A DNA stretch of 50,112 nt, taken from NCBI RefSeq assembly GCF_914768045.1, contig NZ_CAJZCD010000012.1, positions 1 to 50,112 on the forward strand, in the 5' to 3' direction. This document shows, one piece after another, positions 28,865 through 37,431 of this stretch (positions are counted from its first letter, which is position 1; each line of letters opens with the position of its first letter). The DNA is from Snodgrassella communis. GTDB taxonomy: Bacteria; Pseudomonadota; Gammaproteobacteria; Burkholderiales; Neisseriaceae. The position numbers and the translations under genes were made by a program. The notes under the pieces were generated by a model. The model saw only the letters and a list, made by a program, of their open reading frames with translations, was not told where the DNA came from and did not search any database.

Positions 28865-29260
28865 GAATGAGTTAAATTAATATTTAAATTAGTAATAAAT
28901 GTAATTATAAAAACAAATATTAAAGTCATTGTAAGTTTAGGGTAAAACTTGTTTTGTCGATGAATTAAGTGGTAGTTATACGGAAATTGTACCATATTAT
29001 TATATTAATGCAATTTAAATATGCCACATATTTAAAATTGAAATTTGTCTTTGAATTAGCAGAATAGTCGATTTATCAAGCGATTTGGCAGATGTATAGA
29101 TCCTATGGGCAAGCCTCAAACTCTTTATTTATAATGCTAAGCTAAATTTAGAATATCACTGTGTGAAACTTTGTTATTTATAAGAATTTTAACGTTTAGC
29201 TTCCGCTCATTTGTAAATTTGTTGTCTGTACAATCTTTTGCTGGATTGATTAATATAGAA
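28865..29260. other. AT-rich noncoding region before hpt
   Basis: About 400 bases of very AT-rich sequence. I see no ORF, RNA gene, repeat or convincing promoter. It ends at the hpt terminator hairpin. Confidence 0.5.
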
Positions 29261-29285
29261 CCACGGTATGACTAAATTACCGTGG
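29261..29285 (-). terminator. Terminator-like hairpin after hpt
   Basis: A perfect eight-pair stem, CCACGGTA (29261-29268) with TACCGTGG (29278-29285), lies 11 bases beyond the hpt stop. On the minus strand it is followed by TTCTATATT, a weak T tract. Confidence 0.65.
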
Positions 29286-29296
29286 CACAGTAATTA

Positions 29297-29860
29297 TTAT
29301 TCAGCCAGCGCGTAAATTTCATCCAGATTGCGCCATTTGCCTTCGGCATCCATGCCATAGCCAAATACATAGCGATTAGGGACATCCAGTCCAACAAAAT
29401 CGGCCGCAATCGGTTTGTCTTTGCCGATCAGTTTGTTGGCAAAAACGGCTGTAGAACAGCTGGCTGCGCCCATTTCCAGTATTTCTTTTTTCACTGCGGC
29501 CAGAGTATGGCCTTCATCGAGAATATCATCCAGTACCAGAATATGGCGTCCTGCTACGGCGTTTTGCGGAGCACGCTGCCACTGATAGCTACCACCCTGA
29601 AGTTTGTCACCATAACGTGAAATATGGATGTAATCGAAATCCAGCGGAAAACGCAGCAATGGCAATAATTTGCCGGTAAAAACCACAGCCCCACCCATTA
29701 CTGGTAATACCAACGGATATTTGTCACTCAGTGCAGCGGTGATGTCCGCTGCCATCTGTTCCAGTCTGGTTTCACAGGTGCTACGGTCAAACAGCAAGTC
29801 TGCTTTATCCAGCATTGCCTGAGTTTCGGCGCGTTTGGCAGTTAAATCAATTGTGCTCAT
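29297..29860 (-). CDS. hpt: Hypoxanthine/guanine phosphoribosyltransferase
   Basis: This 187-aa type I phosphoribosyltransferase salvages hypoxanthine and guanine to IMP and GMP. The PRPP-binding motif is ILVLDDILDEGHTL at 107-120. PVMGGAVVFTGKLL (53-66) is the pyrophosphate loop, and YIHISRYGD follows. The C-terminal base-binding part has VGLDVPNRYVFGYGMD. Length and pattern match the neisserial/betaproteobacterial HPRT-like group. It is a single gene with its own terminator-like hairpin. Confidence 0.9.
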   Translation of the reverse strand: MSTIDLTAKRAETQAMLDKADLLFDRSTCETRLEQMAADITAALSDKYPLVLPVMGGAVVFTGKLLPLLRFPLDFDYIHISRYGDKLQGGSYQWQRAPQNAVAGRHILVLDDILDEGHTLAAVKKEILEMGAASCSTAVFANKLIGKDKPIAADFVGLDVPNRYVFGYGMDAEGKWRNLDEIYALAE

Positions 29861-30234
29861 TGGCGTTTTCCATGTTTGTCTGCGTAAGGTAAAACTGTTT
29901 TGCCACTGTAGGCTGGCCAGTAATATGCACAGGATAGAAGCTGGTGGCGTTGGTTGCAGTTTAATTGAGTAAATTTGTGCTGCTATGGTGATGTTGGCCG
30001 CACTAAGGTTAATGAGATTTATTAGTTTTATACAGCTAAAAGATCAATTATCCTCAAATTTACTTGCAAGACGCGTATTTTATGCGATTTCTGGTGGTTG
30101 CGGGCAGTCTGCGGATGAGAGATATTGATAACAGTCTGGTTTGTTAATGTAATTTTTCTGGCCAAAATAAGAAAATGCACCGTTGTGATCGGATGGGTGT
30201 AGTCAGTCAATCGCAATGGTGCAGAACGCTTGGG
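29861..30234. other. Intergenic region between nrdG and hpt
   Basis: This 374-base stretch contains the hpt promoter region. A 62-codon minus-strand frame (30028-30216) has no ribosome site and biased, low-complexity content, so I do not call it. No RNA gene or repeat is seen. Confidence 0.45.
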
Positions 30235-30705
30235 TTATGCAGGGCGCAAGTAATGAATTTTCTGGTTGCTGCTGCCACGCCAGACAAGTGAAGGGTCTTT
30301 TAGTTTTTCAACAAATTTTCCATCAATCAAGGTATTAATTTGTTTAACAATCTGCATTTGTTCGGATGATAATTCAGTCAGTGTGTAGCCAGTCCACAAC
30401 CAGATATCTTTACCGATGGTTTCCTGCCGTACTCGTTTAACCAGATGCAGGATGGTATTCAGATTGTGTGGATGTAATGGGTCGCCGCCGGTTAGCGACA
30501 GACCCTGACGCACAATGCGGCTGTCGTTGAGGTCGCTGATGATGCGATCTTCCAGTTGTTGGTCGAACGGTTTGCCGGAATCTACACGCCATGTGGTGGC
30601 GTTATAGCAGCCGCGGCATTTATGTTCGCAGCCGGCTACAAACAGAGTGCAGCGGGTACCGGGGCCGTTGACTACGTCAACTGGATAATACTGGTGGTAA
30701 TTCAT
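30235..30705 (-). CDS. nrdG: Anaerobic ribonucleotide reductase activating protein
   Basis: This radical SAM enzyme installs the glycyl radical on NrdD. The Fe-S cluster motif C-x3-C-x2-C is at 26-33 (CEHKCRGC), followed by LSLTGGDPLHP, the SAM-binding GGD block. The ATG at 30705 gives MNYHQYYPVDVVNGPG, the usual N-terminus, and starts two bases after the nrdD stop. A longer frame from 30723 would overlap nrdD and is not favoured. The length of 156 aa is normal (about 154-160). Confidence 0.95.
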   Translation of the reverse strand: MNYHQYYPVDVVNGPGTRCTLFVAGCEHKCRGCYNATTWRVDSGKPFDQQLEDRIISDLNDSRIVRQGLSLTGGDPLHPHNLNTILHLVKRVRQETIGKDIWLWTGYTLTELSSEQMQIVKQINTLIDGKFVEKLKDPSLVWRGSSNQKIHYLRPA

Positions 30706-30707
30706 GT

Positions 30708-32849
30708 TTACAGCGCGCCACATTGTTGGTTGAGATGTTTGACCCGCCGTTTAACTTCTTCCTGTTTGCCAGCGTTAAATGGGCGTGAATCAGGGCTGCC
30801 CAGATAGCCACAGACGCGGCGGGTAACAGATACACGTGCTGGGTCGTGGTTGCCACATTTTGGACAGACAAAGCCTTTGCTGGTACAGGAAAATTCACCA
30901 CTGAAGCCACAATCGTAGCATTCATCGATGGGCGTGTTGGTGCCGTAATAAGGTACATGGCGATAGCTGTAGTCCCACACGTCTTCTAGTGCCTTGAGGT
31001 TGTGTTGCAGATTGGGATACTCACCGTAGCAGATGAAGCCACCACTGGCTATTGTCGGATAAGGTGTCTCAAAGTCGATTTTGTCGTATGGGTTTACTTT
31101 TTTCTCTACGTCCAGATGAAAGCTGTTGGTGTAGTAGCCTTTGTCGGTTACACCGCTAATCACACCGAATTCAGCGGTATCAAGACGGCAGAAGCGGTCG
31201 CACAGGTTTTCACTTGGGGTGCTGTACAGGCTGAAGCCATAGCCGGTTTCAGCTTTCCACTGGTCGGCAGTAGTGCGCAGTTTCTGCACGATGGCAATGG
31301 CTTTCTGGCGTAAGGTTTCGCTATCAAAGACGTGGCAATCGCTGCCATATAGAGCATTGATGGTTTCATGCAGACCAATATAGCCCAGTGAAATAGAGGC
31401 ACGGCCATTTTTAAATATCTGCGCTACTGAATCATCGGCATTCAGGCGTACGCCACAGGCACCTTCCATATACAGAATCGGTGCAACTCGTGCTTTGACG
31501 TTTTCAAAACGGGCAATGCGCGTCATCAGTGCGGTACGGCATAGTTGCAGGCGCTCATCCAGTAGTTGCCAAAAGCGTGCTTCGTCATGTTTGGCTTCAA
31601 TGGCAATACGCGGCAGGTTGAGGCTGATGACGCCCAGATTGTTACGCCCTTCGTGAATTTGTTCACCATTTTCTTCGTAGACGCCCAGAAAGCTACGGCA
31701 GCCCATTGGGGTTTTGAAGGAACCGGTAACCGCTACTACCTGATCATAGTTGAGAATATCGGGATACATGCGTTTGGAAGCACACTCCAGAGCCAGCTGC
31801 TTAATGTCGTAGTTAATGTCTTCGGCCTTGTGGTTAATGCCGTCTTTAATGCTAAATACCAGTTTCGGAAAAACTGCTGTTTTGCCGTTTTTGCCCAAGC
31901 CGGCCAGACGATTGTGCAAAATAGCGGTTTGTATCAGCCGGCTTTCCCAGCTGGTGCCTAAACCAAAGCCAAAAGTGACAAAGGGTGTCTGACCATTGGC
32001 GGTATGCAGGGTGTTAACTTCGTATTCCAGTGATTGGAATGCATCGTAGCATTCTTTTTCAGTACGGTTGCGGGCATAAGCCTCAATATCGGCAATCTGC
32101 CATTCTGTTGCAACAGCAAGATGTTTGTTGTAGCTGGCACGAACAAAGGGTGCCAGTACTTCATCGATACGGTTGATGGTGCTGCCACCGTAAATATGGC
32201 TGGCTACCTGAGCAATAATTTGCGCAGTAACGGCAGTAGCGGTGGCAATTGATTTGGGTGGCTCGATTTCGGCATTGCCCATTTTGAAACCATTGGTCAG
32301 CATGCCGTTCAGGTCAATCAGCATGCAGTTGAACATCGGGAAAAAAGGTGCATAGTCCAAATCGTGGTAATGAATTTCGCCACGTTCATGTGCCAGTACC
32401 ACGTCGCGTGGCAACAGATGTTGCTGTGCATAGTGTTTGGCTACGATACCGGCGAGTAAGTCGCGCTGGGTGGGAATAACCTTGCTGTCTTTGTTGGCAT
32501 TTTCATTAAGCAGGCTGAAATTGGTTTGTTCCACCAGTCCCTGAATTTCACGATTGAGACGGCCGCGCGACTCGCGTGCCACATCGCGGGAATGGCGGTA
32601 CTCAATGTAGGCACGTGCCAATTCTTTATACTGGCCAGCCATTAACTGGTCTTCTACAGCCTGCTGAATATCATGGATATCTACGCATTCGCGGCTGGCA
32701 ATGATACTGGTAACGCGCGCAGCTACTTGTGCGCAGTAGGCATTATCATCAATGTGTACGGCACTGGCGGCTCGCTGTATGGCATCCTGAATTCGGGCTG
32801 CATTAAAGGGTACGCGACAGCCATCTCTTTTAATTACAATGGGTTTCAT
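30708..32849 (-). CDS. nrdD: Anaerobic ribonucleoside-triphosphate reductase
   Basis: This glycyl-radical class III reductase makes dNTPs from NTPs without oxygen. It starts at the ATG at 32849 (MKPIVIKRDGCRVPFN), with AAGGAT nine bases upstream, giving 713 aa; the frame is open to 32882. An ATP-cone domain covers about the first 90 residues. The zinc site is C-x2-C ... C-x2-C in DECYDCGF and FVCPKCG. The radical glycine is in RRVCGYLGS at position 681 of this form, the same number as in E. coli. It forms an operon with nrdG. Two NrdR-like boxes lie upstream. Confidence 0.96.
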   Translation of the reverse strand: MKPIVIKRDGCRVPFNAARIQDAIQRAASAVHIDDNAYCAQVAARVTSIIASRECVDIHDIQQAVEDQLMAGQYKELARAYIEYRHSRDVARESRGRLNREIQGLVEQTNFSLLNENANKDSKVIPTQRDLLAGIVAKHYAQQHLLPRDVVLAHERGEIHYHDLDYAPFFPMFNCMLIDLNGMLTNGFKMGNAEIEPPKSIATATAVTAQIIAQVASHIYGGSTINRIDEVLAPFVRASYNKHLAVATEWQIADIEAYARNRTEKECYDAFQSLEYEVNTLHTANGQTPFVTFGFGLGTSWESRLIQTAILHNRLAGLGKNGKTAVFPKLVFSIKDGINHKAEDINYDIKQLALECASKRMYPDILNYDQVVAVTGSFKTPMGCRSFLGVYEENGEQIHEGRNNLGVISLNLPRIAIEAKHDEARFWQLLDERLQLCRTALMTRIARFENVKARVAPILYMEGACGVRLNADDSVAQIFKNGRASISLGYIGLHETINALYGSDCHVFDSETLRQKAIAIVQKLRTTADQWKAETGYGFSLYSTPSENLCDRFCRLDTAEFGVISGVTDKGYYTNSFHLDVEKKVNPYDKIDFETPYPTIASGGFICYGEYPNLQHNLKALEDVWDYSYRHVPYYGTNTPIDECYDCGFSGEFSCTSKGFVCPKCGNHDPARVSVTRRVCGYLGSPDSRPFNAGKQEEVKRRVKHLNQQCGAL

Positions 32850-32950
32850 GCTGATTATCCTTCTGCTACTGCCTGCACTCACAGGTAGCAGTTACTGCTT
32901 TGCTATTACGTAATAACAATTTGCCTGATTCGGGTGTTTATATGTGATAA

Positions 32951-33007
32951 ATACTACATTTAGTGTAATAGAACCATTATGGCCTTTTTTTCTACTATAT
33001 ATGGGAT
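32951..33007 (-). promoter_or_regulatory. Candidate tandem NrdR boxes upstream of nrdDG
   Basis: ATACTACATTTAGTGT at 32951-32966 matches the palindromic NrdR consensus (ACACTATATATAGTGT type) at 13 of 16 positions. A weaker copy, CTACTATATATGGGAT at 32992-33007, keeps the CTATATAT core. Their starts are 41 bases apart, about four helical turns. Paired, helically phased boxes are typical of NrdR-controlled reductase operons. No nrdR gene is in the window. Confidence 0.5.
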
Positions 33008-33292
33008 TGGCGTAGTGAATAAAGCAGCATTTTTCGCTTTTATTTGACATAGCGCATCAAATAGAATTGACATGGCTATTTTATTTATAAAAATCAAATA
33101 ATTATGCAAATTAAACCGGAGTGTAAAAAATGGTCATTTCTTGCTGGCAGGCATAGATATCGAATTCTATGGCAATGGTTCCCAGATTCATTAATTTAAA
33201 AAATGGGTAGAGGAGATTAATGATCACTAGTCTTTACAGGTGCTTATTCTAAAAAAAGTAACAATGGCGATCATCCTTTCTTTATAGTTAAT
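33008..33292. other. AT-rich region upstream of nrdD
   Basis: Noncoding sequence with a short inverted repeat, TTTGACATAGCGCATCAAA, at about 33044-33062. It resembles an FNR site, but its half-sites are seven bases apart rather than four, so I do not call it FNR. No ORF or RNA gene is seen. Confidence 0.4.
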
Positions 33293-33530
33293 TTATGTGA
33301 TATTCATTTGTTTGTTGTTATTGCGGGTGTATTTAACCATATCTTTTGCGTAATAGATAAAGTGGTGCAGACTGTTATCATTAATTTCTTTAATATACGC
33401 TACTGCTGCCACTTCAAAACACTGATAGCCATAGAATGAACAATAATCTTGAGAGTTGCCTTGCTGAAATAAATGGCTATCAACATACTTATAACCAGCT
33501 TTACGCAATCCATCGTATCATCGCTGTAAG
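33293..33530 (-). pseudogene. Short unknown ORF, possibly frameshifted remnant
   Basis: The open frame 33293-33508 begins with TTG and encodes about 71 residues, LRKAGYKYVDSHLFQQGN...CFEVAAVAYIKEINDN...KYTRNNNK. An ATG about 22 bases further upstream starts MDTYSDDTMD in another frame, and joining the two by a one-base shift would give a natural start. That suggests a decayed gene, or two unrelated frames. I do not recognise the product. There is no neighbour on the same transcript except the reductase operon 440 bases away. Confidence 0.35.
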
Positions 33531-33623
33531 TATCCATCTAAAAAATTTAAGTATCTTTTAACCATATTAAATTTTTTGTGCCTATGGATAGAAATCTTCA
33601 TCTAATAATTCTTGACGATGTTA

Positions 33624-33648
33624 ATGTCCAAATTCGGACATGCCTTTT
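33624..33648 (+). terminator. Small hairpin after the DUF4184 gene
   Basis: The six-pair stem ATGTCC (33624-33629) with GGACAT (33636-33641) is followed by GCCTTTTT on the plus strand. It lies just beyond the 3' end of the minus-strand DUF4184 gene, where the T tract faces the wrong way, so its function is unclear. Confidence 0.35.
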
Positions 33649-33659
33649 TCCCTAGATTC

Positions 33660-34475
33660 TCAATGAGGCTTATTTTGATTACCATTGGTTTTTAGCTGTC
33701 GGCGCTTTTCTTGAATAGTATTACTTATATTGGGTTCACTAAGTTCATGATACTTAGAACGGTGAAAATATAGGGAAGTAACAATCGTGCTAATAAATAG
33801 TGACATGATAATTGTTACTATCAAGTGTCCACTGCGCAGGCAATCTGGATTGAAACTGATGCGCGTACTTGCAATCACTAATGCAAATACAGCGATCAGC
33901 AGCCAGTAACGATAGTTAATCTGCATAACAGGCTGATTTGATTGAGGCATACACCAAATAAACGCAGCAATGCACAGCAGGCCAGTGACAGAGCTGCCAT
34001 GCTGTAACAGTTTGTAGACAGGAAGTGGTTGCAAAAATGGCAGTGTGATTTCCTGCTGTAGCCACAGGCTGTGGCTGACAAACCAGCCAGATGGATGGGT
34101 GAATGCATCCCAGAATATATGCGATAGGCTGCCAAGAAACAGTGAAAAGACAACAATCAAGTAATGTCGGCAGAAATAGAGTGTCCAGTTAAAAGTCAGA
34201 TAAACATTAAAGCGGCGCTGTAAACCGGCCGGCAAATGTCGGATTAACGGATTGCGGATAATGAGATGAAAAATAAAAGCCACAGCCAGTCCGGTAAGAA
34301 TATTGAGTAAACAAATACCGGAACAGGCATGTCCATATACGCCGAACATTCTCATGCGGATATAGTATTCAAAATCTGGTGACATGCTGCCAACAATCAG
34401 CCCAGTCATGGAAAACCATTTGCTGTAACGATACAAAGGTAGAATGATGGCCGGATGAGAGAAGGTAAAAGGCAT
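33660..34475 (-). CDS. DUF4184 family integral membrane protein
   Basis: This 271-aa membrane protein has about six to seven hydrophobic segments. Its N-terminus, MPFTFSHPAIILPL, with GSMSPDFEYYIRM (33-45) and GSLSHIFWDAFTHPSGWF, is the hallmark of DUF4184. The conserved His, Asp and Pro residues resemble those of membrane-bound metal-dependent hydrolases, but no function is established. The C-terminal about 25 residues are charged and cytoplasmic. It lies downstream of recQ on the same strand with a 60-base gap and may share its transcript. Confidence 0.85.
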   Translation of the reverse strand: MPFTFSHPAIILPLYRYSKWFSMTGLIVGSMSPDFEYYIRMRMFGVYGHACSGICLLNILTGLAVAFIFHLIIRNPLIRHLPAGLQRRFNVYLTFNWTLYFCRHYLIVVFSLFLGSLSHIFWDAFTHPSGWFVSHSLWLQQEITLPFLQPLPVYKLLQHGSSVTGLLCIAAFIWCMPQSNQPVMQINYRYWLLIAVFALVIASTRISFNPDCLRSGHLIVTIIMSLFISTIVTSLYFHRSKYHELSEPNISNTIQEKRRQLKTNGNQNKPH

Positions 34476-34535
34476 AAGAAAGACACTTTGAAAATAAGTT
34501 AATCTGTTAGCAGTTTGAATAACATGTGCTGGCTG

Positions 34536-36326
34536 TTATTGCGCCCATTCGCGACACAAAACCAGAATATCTGTGCCGAAATTTCTGATTTTACTTTCAC
34601 CCAATCCATAAATATGATTTAAATCAGCCAGCGTGGTCGGAGGATGCTGCACCAAATCCTGCAAAGTACGGTCGGCAAAAATAGTATAGGCGGGTACATT
34701 GTTTTGACTGGCACGCTCTTTGCGCCAGCGGCGCAGGGTTTGCCACAGACGTTCTTCGCGTTCGGTGCGTAGCCAGATATCATTACTGCGGCTGTTATTG
34801 GTTTTATCATATTTCAGAGGACGTAACCAAACCTGTTGCTGATTCTTTAATACCGCGCGTGCTTGCTCAGTTAGTTGCAAGGCCTGATTGGCCATATCAA
34901 CATTCAGGTAGCCGGCAGCAACACATTGCCGTACCACGGTGCGCCATTCTTTTACACTCAGTTCACGACCGATGCCAAAGGTGGATAATTGCTGATGACC
35001 ATAACGCAGTACCCATTCCGATTCACGGCCGCGTAAAACATCGATCACATAGCCAGTAGCAAAACGTTGCCCCACACGATACACGCAGGAAAGTAGTTTT
35101 TGCGCCAGCACAGTACCATCAAACCGACTGGGTGGGTCAATGCAGTTGTCGCAATGGCCACAAGGCTGACTGTCCTCTCCGAAATAGCGTAGCAGCAACT
35201 GACGGCGGCAGTCCGCAGTTTCGCAAAATGCCAGCATGGCATCTAACTTTTGTAAATCAATGCGTTTTTGTATTTCATCCCGTTCGGCTAGCTGGATCCG
35301 TTCGCGCAGTAATACCCAGTCGTTCAGTCCATAACATAGCCAGCTGGTGGCTGGCAGACCATCACGGCCGGCACGACCCGATTCCTGATAAAAATGTTCA
35401 ATACTTGCCGGCATATCCAGATGGGCAACAAAACGCACATCTGGCTTGTCTATGCCCATGCCAAATGCCACTGTAGCCACTATGATAATGCCATCTTCTT
35501 GCGTAAAACGACGCTGGTTCTGGCTCCGGGTATCCCAATTCAGTCCGGCATGGTAAGGCAGAGCAGTCAGACCATTTTCGCTCAGAAAAGCAGCTATATC
35601 TTCCACACGTTTGCGCGACAAGCAGTAAACAATACCGTTTTCACCAGACATCCGGCTGCGGATAAATTGTAGCAATTGTTTTTTACCGTTATTTTTTTCA
35701 ACAACCTGATAATCTATATTCGGGCGGTTAAAGCTGGAAATAAATACCTGTGCATCTGCTAAATCCAAATAGTGCTGAATATCGGCACGAGTAGCATTAT
35801 CGGCAGTGGCCGTTAATGCAATTCGCGGTATGTTTGGAAATTCATCTGCCAGCACAGATAATTGTTGATACTCTGGACGAAAATCATGCCCCCACTGACT
35901 GACACAATGCGCTTCATCAATTGCAAATAAGCTAATACGGGTATTATGTAAAAACTGTAAAAAACGCGGCATAACCAGCCGTTCCGGAGCCACGTACAAT
36001 AGCTGCAAATGCTCGGCAGCGATTTCATCCGAGATGCGCTGTACTTCCTCGCCACTGCTACCACCATGCACACAGGCTGCGGCAATGCCATTGATATTTA
36101 AAGCTGTAACCTGATCCTGCATCAGCGCAATCAGAGGTGATACCACGATAGCAACACCGTCTCGCATTAATGCTGGAATTTGATAACATAAAGACTTGCC
36201 CGCGCCGGTAGGCATCAATACCAGTGCATTATTACCACTGGCTACCGTATCAATAATTTCTGCCTGTTGTCCGCGAAATTCTGGGTAGCCGAAAACATCG
36301 TGTAAAATTTGCTCAGCATGGTTCAC
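34536..36326 (-). CDS. recQ: ATP-dependent DNA helicase RecQ
   Basis: This superfamily 2 3'-5' helicase acts in recombination and repair. From the GTG at 36326, with AGG before it, it has 596 aa; the frame is open to 36392, but that extension is unlike the family. Walker A is PTGAGKS at 39-45, followed by the DEAH box in LFAIDEAHCVSQWGHDFRPEY, motif VI in QESGRAGRDG, the zinc-binding CETADC...CGHCDNC, an RQC winged helix, and one HRDC domain at about 520-596. N. gonorrhoeae RecQ carries three HRDC domains; this one has a single copy, like E. coli. Confidence 0.95.
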   Translation of the reverse strand: MNHAEQILHDVFGYPEFRGQQAEIIDTVASGNNALVLMPTGAGKSLCYQIPALMRDGVAIVVSPLIALMQDQVTALNINGIAAACVHGGSSGEEVQRISDEIAAEHLQLLYVAPERLVMPRFLQFLHNTRISLFAIDEAHCVSQWGHDFRPEYQQLSVLADEFPNIPRIALTATADNATRADIQHYLDLADAQVFISSFNRPNIDYQVVEKNNGKKQLLQFIRSRMSGENGIVYCLSRKRVEDIAAFLSENGLTALPYHAGLNWDTRSQNQRRFTQEDGIIIVATVAFGMGIDKPDVRFVAHLDMPASIEHFYQESGRAGRDGLPATSWLCYGLNDWVLLRERIQLAERDEIQKRIDLQKLDAMLAFCETADCRRQLLLRYFGEDSQPCGHCDNCIDPPSRFDGTVLAQKLLSCVYRVGQRFATGYVIDVLRGRESEWVLRYGHQQLSTFGIGRELSVKEWRTVVRQCVAAGYLNVDMANQALQLTEQARAVLKNQQQVWLRPLKYDKTNNSRSNDIWLRTEREERLWQTLRRWRKERASQNNVPAYTIFADRTLQDLVQHPPTTLADLNHIYGLGESKIRNFGTDILVLCREWAQ

Positions 36327-36548
36327 AATGCACCTGTTACCTCTAACTCTGGAGCAGGTATTGTACTGCAACTTACATTTATTTCCGACCACCTTAATTT
36401 GTTGGTGACTAAGGCTATGGAGAATAAAATAACAGGAAAAAAGGCGTAGTTATTTCTCCGAAAATTAAAATAACAAAGTATTAAATAGAATAGGGTTGAT
36501 GATATTATGGTGTAATTCAAACGGTTTATCACTTTGGTTGAAAATTTT

Positions 36549-37088
36549 ATGAGACACCATACTACATCGATGGATTTTTTTAAAGAATGGCGGTGCAATT
36601 CAAGGGCTTATGCTCGTGTTTCGTTATTTTTTGCCTGCATTTTGGGGCTAATAGCATTATTTAGCATTAAATCAGTTGTTATATCTGCTGTATCTGGTAT
36701 ATCTGCTGTTTTTTTGTATTCAAAATTTTTGAGTATAAAACGTCGTATAAAGCAGGTTAGTTTTACTCCTAGTGCTATTTATGTTGAGAAACAGAAAATA
36801 GATATTTGCTATTTAAAGTCTATCACTTTCACTAGGTCTATTAATAGGTGGCACAAATTTTTTTTAGTTTATGAATTTAATATGAAATTCTTTGCTAATC
36901 CTGAATTAAATGAAGAAATAAATTTCTATATGGAATTTGGTAGCATCTTTTTTTCAAATGCGCATACAGAACGAAATGGTCGTTATGACTATGAAAATCG
37001 GTTTATTAATGTGCTGCGGAATTTTGCAAAAAAAAGAAGGGTTAAATTAAAAATGGAAATCTCTTCAGAAATGGATGACGCCTCATAA
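36549..37088 (+). CDS. Unknown membrane protein with two N-terminal helices
   Basis: This protein of about 179 aa starts at the ATG at 36549; a TTG at 36534 would add five residues. It has two closely spaced hydrophobic helices (VSLFFACILGLIALFSI and VVISAVSGISAVFLYS) near residues 23-62, then a positively charged linker and a soluble C-terminal domain of about 110 residues ending in an acidic tail. The layout resembles small bacterial PH-like/YcxB-type membrane proteins, but I find no firm motif. It is divergent from recQ and very AT-rich (A/T third positions). Function unknown. Confidence 0.6.
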   Translation: MRHHTTSMDFFKEWRCNSRAYARVSLFFACILGLIALFSIKSVVISAVSGISAVFLYSKFLSIKRRIKQVSFTPSAIYVEKQKIDICYLKSITFTRSINRWHKFFLVYEFNMKFFANPELNEEINFYMEFGSIFFSNAHTERNGRYDYENRFINVLRNFAKKRRVKLKMEISSEMDDAS

Positions 37089-37431
37089 GTCATGGCGAAT
37101 TTTATGCAGATGATTCGGGCTATTAATTAAAGACTACTGCTTAATATAAAAGAGAGATTCAGTAAATGTCCACTGTCAGCATTGACCTTGATCATAGAAA
37201 TTAACAAACATTGAAAAATGCAAAAGTCTTAAGCTGAAGAGGCTAGAATGCTGAATTTCATTAATTTCCAAATAAGATATGCTTAATCAAGAGATATATA
37301 CAAGTGACTTGAAAGTCACAATTGTCTTCTATTATTAATTAACCAAGGCTAATTAATAATAAGCATTAGATTAATTTAAATGTTTAGTAATATTTGCTAT
37401 GCTCTGTATCTAACGATTTTAAGGAATAATC
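37089..37431. other. Intergenic region upstream of the lipoprotein gene
   Basis: This 343-base AT-rich stretch has two neat inverted repeats (37304-37319 and 37330-37361), described separately, and the lipoprotein ribosome site AAGGA before 37432. No ORF or RNA gene is seen. Confidence 0.5.
37304..37361. repeat. Two adjacent perfect inverted repeats
   Basis: GTGACTTGAAAGTCAC (37304-37319) is a 7+7 palindrome with a two-base centre. Eleven bases further, a 12-pair perfect inverted repeat of A/T bases (37330-37341 with 37350-37361, loop ACCAAGGC) follows. They lie 70-130 bases upstream of the lipoprotein gene. They could be an operator and a cruciform/terminator, but no T tract follows. Confidence 0.6.

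Noticed and set aside
30028-30216. 62-codon minus-strand ORF between nrdG and hpt
   Set aside because: No ribosome site, AT-driven composition and no recognisable motif; most likely chance.
33044-33062. FNR-like site TTTGACATAGCGCATCAAA upstream of nrdD
   Set aside because: The half-sites are seven bases apart rather than the four required, and one half is TTGAC instead of TTGAT.
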